A program made the translations under genes and the position numbers. A stretch of 64,000 bases of DNA from Nocardia rhamnosiphila NBRC 108938 (GTDB lineage Bacteria > Actinomycetota > Actinomycetes > Mycobacteriales > Mycobacteriaceae). Below are positions 53,870 through 63,957 of this stretch, in pieces. The notes below the pieces were generated by a model. That model searched no databases, was not told the DNA's origin, and saw only the letters and a list, made by a program, of their open reading frames with translations. Where the stretch lies: assembly GCF_000720425.1 (NCBI RefSeq), contig NZ_JOAJ01000012.1:109715-173714 (forward strand), in the 5' to 3' direction. Numbering within the stretch: the stretch's first letter is position 1; each line of letters starts with the position of its first letter.

Positions 53870-55273
53870 TCAAGAGGGCGAGACGTAGGCGACCTCGGCC
53901 GGCAGCGCGCGCCGATTGGGCAGCGCCCAGGCCGCGAGGAGGCCGAGCAGGATGAGAGCGGCGGCGACGACAACTGTGCTGCGCAAGCCTTCGGCGCCGG
54001 CCATCCGCAGCGCGTCCCCCTCGAGCCCTGTCGTGCCCGCATTCGCGATACCGACGAGGACCGCGAGTCCGGCACCGATGCCGACCTGCATCGCGGTGTT
54101 GGCCATCCCGCCCGCGGTGCCCTGCTCCTGTTCGGCGACGCCCGTGCCCGCCGCTGCGTACATGGTCGGGTAGACGGTGCCCATCCCGGCGCCGTAGACC
54201 AGGATTCCGACCACGATCGTTCGGTAGGAGCCGTCGGCGACCATCCCCACGGCGAGCAGGGCGCCGCCCACCGCGCCGAGCAGCAGCCCGGCGATCAGCG
54301 TGGCGCGGATGCCGATCCGCACGATCAGCCGCTCGGCGACGAAATTCGCGACCGCGATGACCAGCGACAGGCTCAGGAACACCAGCCCGGTGACCAGCGC
54401 GCTGTAGCTCCACACGTTCTGCAGGAACAGCGTGAGGAAGTAGACGATGTTCTGCATGGTCGCGCCGAAAACGAAGATAACGGCCAGCACCGGCCCCAGT
54501 GCGCGGGCCAGACGCAACGGCATGAGCGGGCTGTCACTGCGCGACTCGATGACCAGGAACGCGGCCAGCAGCGTCACCGCGAGCGCGCCGCCGCCCAGGA
54601 CAGGCACCGAGGTCCAACCGGATTCCGGTCCCTGCGCCACGGTGAACACCAGCAGCGTCACACCGACGGTCCCCGTGAGCGCGCCGGGCACGTCGAACCG
54701 ACCCCGATCGCGCGGACCGTCCGCGCGCAGCAGCGGAAACGCCGCCACTACGCCGACCACGACCAGCGGCACGTTGATCAAGAACACTGCCTGCCAGCCG
54801 AACGCACTGGTCAGAACGCCGCCGAGCAGCGCACCGAGGCTGAGTCCGCCCGCACCGGCCATCGCCCACACCGCGAGTGCGCGGATCCGCTGCCTGCCCT
54901 CCTCGAACATGATGTTGACCAGCGAGAGCGTCGCGGGAAACAGCAGGGCCGCGCCGATGCCCTGGATCGCGCGGGCGGCGATCAGCGCGATCGTCGTGGT
55001 CGCCAGGCCCCCCAACAGCGACGCGACACCGAACACCACCATGCCGAGCACGAACATCCGCCGCCGGCCGAGCAGATCCGCGGCGCGTCCGCCCAGCAGC
55101 AGCAGACCGCCGAAGAAAATAGCGTAGGCGCTGACCACCCACTGCATGGAATGCTCGGAGAACCCGACGTCACGGGCGATATCCGGCAGGGCGACGTAGA
55201 TGATCGTGAAGTCCAGCGAGGTGATCAGGCTGGAGAAAGCGAGTAGGGCGAGTGTGGTGGCGGGACGTCTCAT
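53870..55273 (-). CDS. MFS transporter, DHA2 (14-helix) type
   Basis: 467 residues from ATG 55273. First helix pair ends with the DHA2 motif LDFTIIYVALPDIARDVGFS, followed by GGRAADLLGRRRMFVLGMVVFG (MFS motif A) and GAALLFPATLSLVNIMFEE. About 14 membrane helices. Proton-driven export of drugs or metabolites is likely. It starts 14 bp after the FMN-reductase gene, forming an operon opposite the SARP-type regulator. Confidence 0.92.
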   Translation of the reverse strand: MRRPATTLALLAFSSLITSLDFTIIYVALPDIARDVGFSEHSMQWVVSAYAIFFGGLLLLGGRAADLLGRRRMFVLGMVVFGVASLLGGLATTTIALIAARAIQGIGAALLFPATLSLVNIMFEEGRQRIRALAVWAMAGAGGLSLGALLGGVLTSAFGWQAVFLINVPLVVVGVVAAFPLLRADGPRDRGRFDVPGALTGTVGVTLLVFTVAQGPESGWTSVPVLGGGALAVTLLAAFLVIESRSDSPLMPLRLARALGPVLAVIFVFGATMQNIVYFLTLFLQNVWSYSALVTGLVFLSLSLVIAVANFVAERLIVRIGIRATLIAGLLLGAVGGALLAVGMVADGSYRTIVVGILVYGAGMGTVYPTMYAAAGTGVAEQEQGTAGGMANTAMQVGIGAGLAVLVGIANAGTTGLEGDALRMAGAEGLRSTVVVAAALILLGLLAAWALPNRRALPAEVAYVSPS

Positions 55274-55287
55274 GACGGTGTCCTTCT

Positions 55288-55860
55288 CTACAGCGGGTAG
55301 GGGCGGGCTTGGCGGGCATCGTGCAGCGCGCGACCCCACCAGGTGAGCTGGTTGAGCAGCGCGGTGGCGGCCGCACCCGCACCCGCGCGGTCGAGCGGCT
55401 GCCCCGCGTCGTCGAACTTGTTCCAGCACGAGTGGAAGCTGACGGTGTCGCGGATCGCGATGGCGTGCAGTTCACCGAACACCTGGCGCAACTGTTCGGC
55501 GGCCCGCAGACCGCCGGAGACCCCGCCGTAGCAGACGAACGCGACCGGCTTGGCCTTCCACTCGTCGACGTAGGAATCGATGGCGGTCTTGAGCGCGGCG
55601 GGATAGCCGCGGTTGTATTCGGGCGAGACGATGACGAAGGCGTCGGCCCTGGCCAGACGTTTCGACAGGGCCGCGACCGTCTCGTCGGGCCGGTCGAGGT
55701 CGGCGGGCAGCGGGGTCTCGGCGAGATCGATCAGGTCGAGGTCGAGCCCGCCGTGCTCGACGGCGTGACCGTGGAACCAGCGGGCGACCGTCGGTCCGAA
55801 TCGCTCGGTACGGGTGCTGCCGATGATGATCGCCACACGCATGAGATCGGATGCGGGCAT
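55288..55860 (-). CDS. NADPH-dependent FMN reductase family protein
   Basis: 190 residues, flavodoxin-like. FMN phosphate loop IIGSTRTERFGPTVA (near 12), then VSPEYNRGYPAALKTAIDSYVDEWKAKPVAFVCYGG. These reduce quinones, azo dyes or free flavin. ATG 55860 follows GGAAGG; ATG 55842 is an alternative. Together with the downstream MFS exporter and the divergent SARP-type regulator it suggests a redox-stress or compound-response unit. Confidence 0.92.
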   Translation of the reverse strand: MPASDLMRVAIIIGSTRTERFGPTVARWFHGHAVEHGGLDLDLIDLAETPLPADLDRPDETVAALSKRLARADAFVIVSPEYNRGYPAALKTAIDSYVDEWKAKPVAFVCYGGVSGGLRAAEQLRQVFGELHAIAIRDTVSFHSCWNKFDDAGQPLDRAGAGAAATALLNQLTWWGRALHDARQARPYPL

Positions 55861-55972
55861 CGAGTCTGCCTTCCAGTCGGGTCGTTGTCGTCACGACCTT
55901 CGCCCCGGTGGCCTACGCCGTGCCTACAGTCGCCCTACACGGTGCGGAAAGCGGGTCCGTATCGTCACGATC

Positions 55973-58900
55973 ATGCGGTTCGGTGTGCTCGGTCCCTTGA
56001 CGGTGTGGACGGACCAGGACGAGCCAGTCACGATCCCGGCCGGACAGGTGCGCACGGTGCTGGCCGTGCTGCTGATAAATCGTGGGCGTTCGGTATCGAC
56101 CGATCGGCTCGTCGAGGCGCTGTGGCCGCGGCGGGTTCCGCGGGATGCGGCGGCGGCGCTGCAGGTCAAGATCTCGCAACTGCGCAGCGCGCTGGCCGCC
56201 GCCGAACCGCGTGCGCGAGCCCTCGTGGTGTCCGGGCCCGCGGGATACAGCCTGGACGTGACAGCCGATGCGGTGGACGCAGGCCGCTTCGAGGACTTGC
56301 TAGCCCACCTCGACCCGGACCTCCGGCAGCGCGCCGATACCATCACCACCGCGCTCGCGCTGTGGCGTGGCCCCGCGTTCACGGAGGTGGCCGATGCGGA
56401 GTTCGCGGAAGCCGAGATCGCCCGGCTGGACGAATTGCGACTGTCCGCGGTGGAATCCCGGGCCGAGGTGCTGCTCGAACTCGGCGAATATGCCGGACTG
56501 GTCGGCGAGCTGGCGCCGGTGGTAGCCGAAAACCCACTACGCGAACGCTTGCGCGCGGCACACTTGTGGGCGCTGTACCGAGCCGGACGGCAGAGTGATG
56601 CGCTTGCCGGTTTCACCGATCTGCGCACTCGATTGCGCACCGAGCTCGGTGTGGATCCCAGTCCTGAGATCGCAGCCGTGCACCGGGCGATCCTCGCCCA
56701 GGACCCGCTGCTCACACCCCGGTCGGCCACCGCGACGAACTTGCCCGGCCAGCTCACCGACCTCATCGGCCGGGCCGAGGCAGCGCGCGACGTGCGGATG
56801 CTGGTCGGCGCGCATCGCTTGGTGACCCTCGTCGGGCCCGGCGGTGTCGGCAAGACGCGGCTGGCGATCGAGGCGGCGCGCACGCTGCTCACCGACCACC
56901 CCGACGGCGCGTGGTTCGTCGAGCTGGCCGGGATCGAGGCGACCTCCGCCGCGCGCCCGACCATCGTGGACACCATGCACGCGGTGCTGGGCATCCGCGA
57001 TGACGTCCGCTCCCCCGCCGGCCCGATCGACCAGCTGATCAGCGCATTGCGCGGCAAGCGGGTGCTGCTGGTCCTCGACAACTGCGAGCACCTGGTGGCC
57101 ATGGTCGCCGAACTCACCGAGCGGCTGTTGCGCTCGGTCGCCGAACTGCGCGTGCTGGCCACGAGCCGCGAGCCACTCGGCGTCGCCGGCGAGGCCGTAT
57201 ATCCGGTCGCCCCACTCGAAGTGCCGCACTCTCCTGCGGATATCGGCCCCGACTCGCTACCGAGATTCAGCGCGATCCGCCTGTTCACCGCACGCGCGAC
57301 AGCCGCGGCGCCCGGTTTCACCCTCGATGCCGGAAACGTCGCCGCAGTCGCCACCATCTGTCGCCGACTCGACGGAATTCCGCTGGCGCTCGAGCTGGCC
57401 GCCGCGCGGGTGCGTGCGCTCGGCGTACGAGAACTGGCCGACCGGATGGACGATCGCTTCGACCTGCTGGTCGCCGGACACCGCGGCGGGCCGAGTCGCC
57501 AGCAAACTCTGCGCGCGATGATCGACTGGAGCTGGGAACAGCTGTCCGAGGCCGAACAAGCTGTACTGCGCCGTCTTTCGGTGCACGCCGACGGTTTCGG
57601 GCTGGCGGCGGCGGAGTACATCAGCACGATCGGGGAACTCCCGCGCGGGCGGGTCCTCGATCTGCTCGCCCGGCTGGTGGACCGGTCGCTCGTCACGGCG
57701 ATCGACACCGAGGACGGACCGCGTTACCGGCTGCTGGAATCGGTCGCGCTGTACTGCTCGGAGCGGCTGAGCGAAGCCGGTGAGGCCGACCCGGTGCACG
57801 AGCTGCGCAACGCGTATTACGCAGCGCTGGCCGAGCAGGCACGCGACCGGCTACGCGGCGTCGAGCAGCGGCAATGGCTCACGGTAATGGATATCGAGTA
57901 CGCAAATCTGCGTGCTTCCATCGAGGATTCATCGCGTCGCGGGGATCGTGTCGTCGCGCTTCGGCTGGTAAACGCGACGGCCTGGTACTGGTTCCTGCGC
58001 GGGCGCATCGGAGAAGGTGTCCGGCTGCTCGATACGGCGCTGGCCACCACCCGCGAGGCCACGACCGTGCTGGGGGCCAGGGCGAACGGCTGGCGGTCGG
58101 CGCTTATGCTGCTCGGCGGCGGCGACGCGGACCGTTCGGGACTGGTGCCTACCGGGCTGGCCGGGTTCGACGAGGTGGACGATCCGGCGGGTCGCGCGTT
58201 CGCCGAATGGCTGCTCGCCGAGGTGCTCCTCGGCGGCGGCGACCAGGCGGTCAGCGATACGCTGGCACAGCGCGCGCTCGCCGGATTCCGGGCGGCCGAG
58301 GATCACTGGGGCATCGCTGCGGCCCTGAGCAGCGCCGCGCACCATGCCATGCTGCGCGGAGATCTCCCCGCCATGGCCCGCGATGCCTCCGAGAGCGCCC
58401 GGCTGTTCACCGATCTCGGCGATCGATGGGGACAGCTGCGCGCCACCGAGTTACTCGCCCGCCGCGCCGAGATCATCGGTGACTACCCCGAAGCCGCTCG
58501 CCTGTGCCGCGACGGTCTGTGCCGGGCCGAGGAGCTCGGGCTCTGGCCGCAGGTCGCCGACATGCTGTCCGGACTGGGCCGACTCGCTCTGCTGGCGGGC
58601 GATCTGGACCAGGCGCGCCGCCTCCACGAGCGCGCGCTCGAGCTGTCGGTGAGCCAGGGCCACGAGCTGGGCAGGGTCTTCGCCGAGGTGGGTCTCGGCA
58701 TCGGTGCCCGGCGCGCGGGCCGCCTCGACGACGCCGAACGCCACACCCGCGCGTCCCTGGACTGGAATCGCGAAGTGGGCTACGCGCCGGGCCTCGCGCA
58801 CAGCCTCGCCGAACTCGGCTTCATCGCCGAACTGCGCGGCGATCCCGAACGAGCACGCGCGCTACACGAAGAGGGGATCGCGGTGGCCCGGCGCACCGGC

Positions 58901-59089
58901 GACCCCCGTGCGATCGCCCTTGCGCTGGAAGGACTTGCGGGAGCCGCTGCCCTCGTGGGGGATTTCGACCAGGCGAAGTCTCTGCTCGCGGACGCCACTG
59001 CGGCACGCGACGCCGCGGGAGCGCCACTGCCGGAAGGAGAACGCGCCGATGTGGACCGCATCGTGGCGGCGATCCGCACGGCCGAGTGA
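55973..59089 (+). CDS. AfsR/SARP-type regulator with BTAD, NTPase and TPR domains
   Basis: 1038 residues from ATG 55973. Domains in order: OmpR-like winged helix (about 1-95, MRFGVLGPLTVW and DRLVEALWP), bacterial transcriptional activation domain BTAD (about 98-245, ending RTELGVDPSPEIAAVHRAIL), NB-ARC/STAND NTPase (Walker A GPGGVGKT near 288, Walker B VLLVLDNCEHL near 365), a winged-helix hinge, and a TPR-rich C-terminal part (about 640-1030). Such proteins integrate metabolic signals and activate nearby genes. Divergent from the FMN reductase/MFS operon, its likely target. Confidence 0.93.
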   Translation: MRFGVLGPLTVWTDQDEPVTIPAGQVRTVLAVLLINRGRSVSTDRLVEALWPRRVPRDAAAALQVKISQLRSALAAAEPRARALVVSGPAGYSLDVTADAVDAGRFEDLLAHLDPDLRQRADTITTALALWRGPAFTEVADAEFAEAEIARLDELRLSAVESRAEVLLELGEYAGLVGELAPVVAENPLRERLRAAHLWALYRAGRQSDALAGFTDLRTRLRTELGVDPSPEIAAVHRAILAQDPLLTPRSATATNLPGQLTDLIGRAEAARDVRMLVGAHRLVTLVGPGGVGKTRLAIEAARTLLTDHPDGAWFVELAGIEATSAARPTIVDTMHAVLGIRDDVRSPAGPIDQLISALRGKRVLLVLDNCEHLVAMVAELTERLLRSVAELRVLATSREPLGVAGEAVYPVAPLEVPHSPADIGPDSLPRFSAIRLFTARATAAAPGFTLDAGNVAAVATICRRLDGIPLALELAAARVRALGVRELADRMDDRFDLLVAGHRGGPSRQQTLRAMIDWSWEQLSEAEQAVLRRLSVHADGFGLAAAEYISTIGELPRGRVLDLLARLVDRSLVTAIDTEDGPRYRLLESVALYCSERLSEAGEADPVHELRNAYYAALAEQARDRLRGVEQRQWLTVMDIEYANLRASIEDSSRRGDRVVALRLVNATAWYWFLRGRIGEGVRLLDTALATTREATTVLGARANGWRSALMLLGGGDADRSGLVPTGLAGFDEVDDPAGRAFAEWLLAEVLLGGGDQAVSDTLAQRALAGFRAAEDHWGIAAALSSAAHHAMLRGDLPAMARDASESARLFTDLGDRWGQLRATELLARRAEIIGDYPEAARLCRDGLCRAEELGLWPQVADMLSGLGRLALLAGDLDQARRLHERALELSVSQGHELGRVFAEVGLGIGARRAGRLDDAERHTRASLDWNREVGYAPGLAHSLAELGFIAELRGDPERARALHEEGIAVARRTGDPRAIALALEGLAGAAALVGDFDQAKSLLADATAARDAAGAPLPEGERADVDRIVAAIRTAE

Positions 59090-60017
59090 CCCGGCGTTTC
59101 GGCCGAGTCGTCGCGACAGAGAGCGTGCACAGTTGATGAGAGGGCCACTGACTGCGCACTCGCCGCCGCGCGTACTGTTGCACCATCCGAAGTAACCAAC
59201 ACGGTCACCGGACTGGAGCGTTGTTTGTCGGGGATCCGGATACACCACGAACCCCGGAAGACCGCTGCTCCGAATCCATGCGTGTCCGGGGTCGAACCAG
59301 TTCGTCGGTGGCGAGGTCGGCGATGATGCCGTCGGCAGCGGCGCGGGTACCGGAGTGTTCGTCGATGCCCCATTGCTGCATTGATTCAGGCCCCGCACAG
59401 TGCGTTACGAAATAGGCTGAACCAGGGGTGTCATGCCTGGTCGGCTGCACGGATTACGTCGGTGTCCAGGCGAAATCGATGGTCACTGCTGGGATTGAAC
59501 CACACGTCGGTGCCGGCGGGGACGATCTCGGACAGTCGTGAGCCCAGGACGGGCAGCCATCGTGACACGGGTAGGTGTTCACCACCCGTCCGGTGTGTCG
59601 GTCGGGTGGCGCCGGTGTGGGTTCAGGGGGTTGAGACTTATCGGCGAGGAAAGTCACGCTGAGCGGGCAGGTGGGTTGGTCGCTGTACGGGCCGTGCGGC
59701 TACACGGAGTGTTCGAGGGTTGGGTTCGTTTCCGATTCCAGCTACGGCACGACGGCGCGGACGAAGCTGTCCGGGTTGGTCATGGGGTGGTCATTCATCA
59801 CGCGCCGAGGACGAGATGGCCGGCACCGAGGAGGGGCATCCCAGACGCAGGCCCGGTGGAACATCTCGGCGGGCACGGCCGGCGGACGGTGTCCCGGCCA
59901 TGGCATGCCATCGCAGCGTCGAGGGCGGCGCCCGACCGGCGCCACCATGTTGTCCGCACGACAGTGCGCGGCATCGTGCAGCCATGGACGAAACCGCCCG
60001 GGGCGTCCCCTTGCCTC
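59090..60017. other. Region without a convincing gene
   Basis: About 930 bases. Frames on the minus strand (59205-59450 and 59454-59657) have protein-like composition but no ribosome-binding site or recognised family, and stops separate them. It may be decayed coding DNA. Confidence 0.4.
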
Positions 60018-60944
60018 TTACCTCGAACGTCCTAGCAACGCCGTCGCGAGGGCGACCTGCGCCGACTCGAGTGTCGACTTGCCATCTTCAATGTCCCATA
60101 GTGCGTTCTGCAAAACGCGGCCGAGTGTCCAGCCGGCCGCGCGCTGACGGTCCAAGCCGAGGACCTCGGTCAACTGGTCGAAGCGGCGGAGCACGGTGCG
60201 TGTCACGTCACCAGTCGCCACTACCGCATCCCAGCGGCTGTCGAGGGCCGGCCACAGATCGAAGCCGGGGTCGCCGGCAAGCGGTTCGGGGTCGATGGCA
60301 AGCCACGGTTCACGCTCCCCTGCGAGGACATTGTCATAATGCAGGTCCCAGTGCAGCAGGCGGTCGCCGGATTCGCCGATCAGTTCGGCCACGGCGGACG
60401 CGCACGTGCGCACCAGGCGCCGTTCAGCGGGATCACGCAGCGCCGGCAGGGCCTGTGGGAGCTGGTCGAGCATGGCGGCGGCGACGTCGGCCAGCTGTCG
60501 CAGGTCCTTCGGGGCGGGTACCGAGCTCAGGCGGGCCATCAGCTCGGCCAGTATCTGCATGGCCAGGTGATCGTCGGCCACCGATGACAGGGTTCGGGTC
60601 GCGTCCAGCCGTTCCAGCAACTGGGTGCCACTCTCCTCGTCATAGTCGAGTAGGCGCACCGCGCCGTTGCCTTTCCACGCCCGCAGACCGGTCACGGCCC
60701 CGGCGGTTTCCTCCCGTAGTTGCTGAAATTTGAGGACGGCGGGTGTTCCGTCGGCCCGGAGGACGGGCAGGACCAGCGAGGCCATGCCGTACGCAGCAGG
60801 ACCGTCGAGCCGTAGCCGCCAGCTGCGCAGCAAGTTGCCGCCGAGGCGAGGCAGTTCGGCGATCCAGGCACGCGCCGAACCCCTGCTCGCACCATAGGAC
60901 GCGGCGAACGCGTCCGGGACGTCGATGTAGGCCCACATGCTCAT
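60018..60944 (-). CDS. Aminoglycoside/hydroxyurea phosphotransferase family protein
   Basis: 308 residues. The kinase-like catalytic block is LLHWDLHYDNVLAG (near 197, Brenner motif with catalytic Asp and metal-binding Asn) and AIDPEPLAGDPGFDLWPAL (near 217, DPxxxxGDPxxD). This matches the APH(6)/hydroxyurea-resistance family (streptomycin 6-kinase type). Whether it gives resistance or acts on a metabolite is unknown. ATG 60944 or 60938 may start it. Confidence 0.88.
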   Translation of the reverse strand: MSMWAYIDVPDAFAASYGASRGSARAWIAELPRLGGNLLRSWRLRLDGPAAYGMASLVLPVLRADGTPAVLKFQQLREETAGAVTGLRAWKGNGAVRLLDYDEESGTQLLERLDATRTLSSVADDHLAMQILAELMARLSSVPAPKDLRQLADVAAAMLDQLPQALPALRDPAERRLVRTCASAVAELIGESGDRLLHWDLHYDNVLAGEREPWLAIDPEPLAGDPGFDLWPALDSRWDAVVATGDVTRTVLRRFDQLTEVLGLDRQRAAGWTLGRVLQNALWDIEDGKSTLESAQVALATALLGRSR

Positions 60945-61417
60945 GGAAGGGTCTCCTTCGTGGGATCCAGAGTCGGGACGCGACGAACGAAGGAGGTCAC
61001 GGGGGTTCCCGGTTACAGGGCGCGAGTCAACGCATTCCCCACCCTAACCGAACTCGAAAGTCGCGTAAGCCGCGAGCAGATTTCCCGGTGAGGGCGCGCG
61101 ACACCACTATCCGGGCTTCCTCATCTGGAGGTTCCTCCGCCCGGACCCAACAGCCGAAGTGGTGAAGCACGCTTGTCCTCTCACCGCAACCTCCAAAGCG
61201 GTTTCAAAATTCGCGACCACGCCCCTGCCACTGTGGCCACCGCGATCGCGGTGAATGACCGGGTTGTAGCCGTCCCAGCGCCGGGCCGAGGATCCCGGCC
61301 ACATAACTGCTGCTGGGTTGCATCTGGGCCTGCCATACGAAGCCGGCCGCCGCCACCGGAGTGGTTGTTTTCGTCCCATCACACTGTGCGAGACGCGATC
61401 GTGAGATGTTGGCCGGC
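60945..61417. other. Intergenic region without a gene
   Basis: 473 bases between two minus-strand genes. No frame with family similarity, ribosome-binding site or structured element that I could support. Confidence 0.45.
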
Positions 61418-62437
61418 CTATGAGTGTTGGGGGTCGTTCGGGTCGGGGGTGAGGGTCGGGCGGACGTGAGCGAGTAGCAGGTCGAGGAAGCGGTCGGGTC
61501 GGCGGAAGGCGGCGAAATGGCTTGCACTCTCGATGAGTGCGAACTTCTTGACCGGGGCAGTGACGTCGTCGAAGAACGACTTGGCCGATTCCGGAGGGGT
61601 GATGACGTCGTGCTCGCCCTGGAAGAGGAACAACGGGATCGCGAGGGTGGTGCCCTCGGCCCATTCGTCGATCGCGACCGATTGGGGTGCGAGGCATTCG
61701 GAGAAACTCATCGCCTTCAGGTAGGTGCCGACCTCACCGAGCGAGTGCAGCGGAGAGGTCAACAGCGAGCCCATCACGACTTTCTTGACGGTATCGAAGG
61801 TGACTGGGTCGGAGCTGACCGTGTACTTGTTGTACTGCGACCAGTCCTTGGTGGTCCATGTCGATCGGTCCGCTCCCATGGCGGTGACAGCGGCGAGGTC
61901 CTTGTGCTTGCCGGACTTTTCGAGGCGTTCGAGCAAGCCCAGGTAGGCGGTGTGGTCGCGGCCGCCGGCGTTGATGTTCTGGTCGGTGCCGACATAGGCG
62001 GAGAACAGCTGCGGGTGACGGCGGGCGAGGCGCAGCGCGACGAACGAGCCGAAAGAACACCCGACCAGCACGACCTTGTCGACGCCGAGCCGGTCCTGCA
62101 CATAAACCGCGACCTCCAGGGCATCATGTTCGAGCTGCCGCAGACTCATCTCACCCTGACCGTCCGGGCCGGTATGGCCGAAGGTTTTTCCGGCGCCTCG
62201 CATATCCCAGCGCACCACGGTGAAGTGATGTTCCCAGCCCCGGGTGCGCGTGGCGTAGATGAGGTTGGAAGCGCCGGGCCCGCCGTGGAGTTCGAGTAGG
62301 ACCGGATTACCGCGGTGCTCCCCGCGAATCGAAATCCACTGGCCGATTCCGCCGATCTGCACGAATCCGGCTTCGTCGATGCCTTCCGCCGCGGTGATGC
62401 GCAGGCGCTGGGAGTGCTTCGTGGCAGGAATCCGCAT
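61418..62437 (-). CDS. Proline-iminopeptidase-like alpha/beta hydrolase
   Basis: 339 residues. HGGPGAS (near 51) is the oxyanion-hole motif of prolyl iminopeptidases, followed by WDMRGAGKTFGHTG, nucleophile elbow VGCSFGSFVA (near 125; GxSxG with Cys before Ser) and catalytic His in ESASHFAAF (near 310), with Asp in GEHDVITP. It may cleave N-terminal proline or a related ester/amide. Divergent from a TetR gene with a large palindromic operator between them. Confidence 0.9.
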   Translation of the reverse strand: MRIPATKHSQRLRITAAEGIDEAGFVQIGGIGQWISIRGEHRGNPVLLELHGGPGASNLIYATRTRGWEHHFTVVRWDMRGAGKTFGHTGPDGQGEMSLRQLEHDALEVAVYVQDRLGVDKVVLVGCSFGSFVALRLARRHPQLFSAYVGTDQNINAGGRDHTAYLGLLERLEKSGKHKDLAAVTAMGADRSTWTTKDWSQYNKYTVSSDPVTFDTVKKVVMGSLLTSPLHSLGEVGTYLKAMSFSECLAPQSVAIDEWAEGTTLAIPLFLFQGEHDVITPPESAKSFFDDVTAPVKKFALIESASHFAAFRRPDRFLDLLLAHVRPTLTPDPNDPQHS

Positions 62438-62451
62438 GATTAACCCTTAAA

Positions 62452-62491
62452 CTGTTTATGCTGCAAACAAGACTGTTCAAGGTATAAACGG
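62452..62491. promoter_or_regulatory. Nested palindromic operator between hydrolase and TetR genes
   Basis: CTGTTTAT (62452-62459) is inverted against ATAAACGG (62484-62491) with 7 of 8 matches, and AACA (62466-62469) against TGTT (62474-62477), all sharing one centre at 62471.5. It fills the middle of the 99-bp divergent gap and is AT-rich. Probable TetR site. Confidence 0.6.
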
Positions 62492-62536
62492 ACGGGTCTT
62501 CTGTCAACTCGATCCCAGGAAAGAGGACTTCCGGCC

Positions 62537-63265
62537 ATGCCCCGCCGTGCCGAGAACAAGCCCCGTGACCTGCGCACTGCTGCCGCACTACTGTGGGGCA
62601 AGCCCGACGGGCCCGTGCGCGGACCCAAGCCCGGTCTCACCATCGCAGGCATCACCACTGCCGCAGTCGCCTGCGCTGATGCCGATGGGCTGGATGCGGT
62701 GTCGATGAACAAGGTGGGTGCCGCGTTCGGCGTTTCCGGTATGGCCCTCTACCGCCACATCCCCGGCAAGACAGAACTCGTCGAATTGATGGTCGAAGCC
62801 GTCCTCACCCCCGGACCCGCGCTACCCGACCCTGAGACGGATTGGCGTACGCGGCTAGTGGACTGGTCACGTCAGCTGTTGACCATCTACTCCACGCATC
62901 CGTGGCTGCTCACCGCAACCACCATGCGCCGCCAGCTCCTGGGCCCGAACCAACTCCGATGGATGGACGCAGCTCTGGAGGCGCTGGAATCGGCGGGTCT
63001 GCAGGCCACCGAACGCCATCAGGTATTCCTGCTCATCGCCGGACACGTCCGCAACCTCGCTCAGCAGCACGCCGATTTCGACGCCGACCACGCCCGCGAA
63101 TGGCAGCAGCTCACCAGCGAACTCGTCGACCGCCACGCAGAACGCTTCCCCGCACTGGCGCGAACGCTCACCGGCACCAACCGCCAGATCGACTCACTCA
63201 CCTTCGGTCTCGACCGCATCTTCGACGGAGTCCAAACTCTCATCGACTCCTCCGACGGCCAGTAG
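62537..63265 (+). CDS. TetR/AcrR regulator with TetR-type C-terminal domain
   Basis: 242 residues. The helix-turn-helix is GITTAAVACADADGLDAVSMNKVGAAFGVSGMALYRHIPGKTELVELM (about 38-85), preceded by a 30-residue head with LLWGKPDGPVRGPKPGL, as in the TetR_C-bearing subgroup. The C-terminal ligand domain is all-helical. It probably controls the divergent iminopeptidase-like gene and itself. ATG 62537 has AGAGGA upstream. Confidence 0.9.
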   Translation: MPRRAENKPRDLRTAAALLWGKPDGPVRGPKPGLTIAGITTAAVACADADGLDAVSMNKVGAAFGVSGMALYRHIPGKTELVELMVEAVLTPGPALPDPETDWRTRLVDWSRQLLTIYSTHPWLLTATTMRRQLLGPNQLRWMDAALEALESAGLQATERHQVFLLIAGHVRNLAQQHADFDADHAREWQQLTSELVDRHAERFPALARTLTGTNRQIDSLTFGLDRIFDGVQTLIDSSDGQ

Positions 63266-63467
63266 CGAGGGCGTCCATAAAGGGGGATCATTGAACGAAC
63301 TACCGCCCCAAGTCATCGCCGACCAGCGATCAACGTCGGCACGAGCGTTCAAGAATACATCGGTTTCGAACAAGGAATTCGAAGTGCACCGAGCGTCGGG
63401 GGCAGCGCGCGGTGCCAGGTTCGTACCTGGCCGATCCACTTTATCGGGCTGCGTACGGGCCAACCGT

Positions 63468-63680
63468 GAGTATCTGCGCCGACGTCGCTTCCCGGCGACC
63501 ATCGAGAGCCCGGCCGATCAAGCCGGGCACCGCCGCCGGCGCGGCTCGCAAGGCGACTGGCCTCCGGCGTTCGGCACAGTGATTTACCGGGATCGCAACA
63601 CTGCCGAACGCTGTATCAACCAGCTCAAACAACATCGGCCGTGGCGACCCGGTCGGAATGAGCGCGAGAGTACGTCCACG
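63468..63680 (+). pseudogene. IS5-family transposase remnant
   Basis: A C-terminal piece of an IS5-type DDE transposase: EYLRRRRFPATIESPADQ, RRGSQGDWPPAFGTVIYRDRNTAERCINQLKQHR, where the Glu of the DDE triad lies in AERCINQLK. After this the expected AVATR continues in another frame and soon stops. The N-terminal catalytic half is absent. Confidence 0.75.
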
Positions 63681-63855
63681 GCAAGGGGTCTTCTCGGAAT
63701 TGGCTGATGCGGCGTCGGGCCGGCGAGTCCGTTCGCCGGAGGTGTTCTAGGACGAGGCTGCGGACGGGTTCGATATCGGCCAGGAGGCTGTGTCCGGCAC
63801 CGTGAACTGCCGCGCGCGGCAGGCTCGGACGGTACAGTGCGCTCGGAGAGGCCAT
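63625..63855 (-). pseudogene. Possible C-terminal remnant of an alpha/beta hydrolase
   Basis: 76 codons from ATG 63855. The stretch RAAVHGAGHSLLADIEPVRSLVLEHLRR resembles the last helix and catalytic His (GAGHSLL) of alpha/beta hydrolases. The catalytic Ser region is missing and there is no ribosome-binding site; it overlaps the transposase remnant. Weak call. Confidence 0.25.
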
Positions 63856-63957
63856 GAGCTGGCGGTTTCCTTCGAAATCAAGGGTCTGAAAGTAACAAGA
63901 TCGTGGTGTAAGCGATACGGAGTCAAAGGGTTCCGGATCCAATCTCGAGGAGACTGC

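Noticed and set aside
59422..59440. Hairpin ACCAGG/CCTGGT as a terminator
   Set aside because: Only 6 bp, no T-run and no gene nearby that would need it.
59205..59657. Two minus-strand frames of 67-81 codons after the SARP-type gene
   Set aside because: They show some protein-like composition but no ribosome-binding site, no family similarity and are separated by stops.
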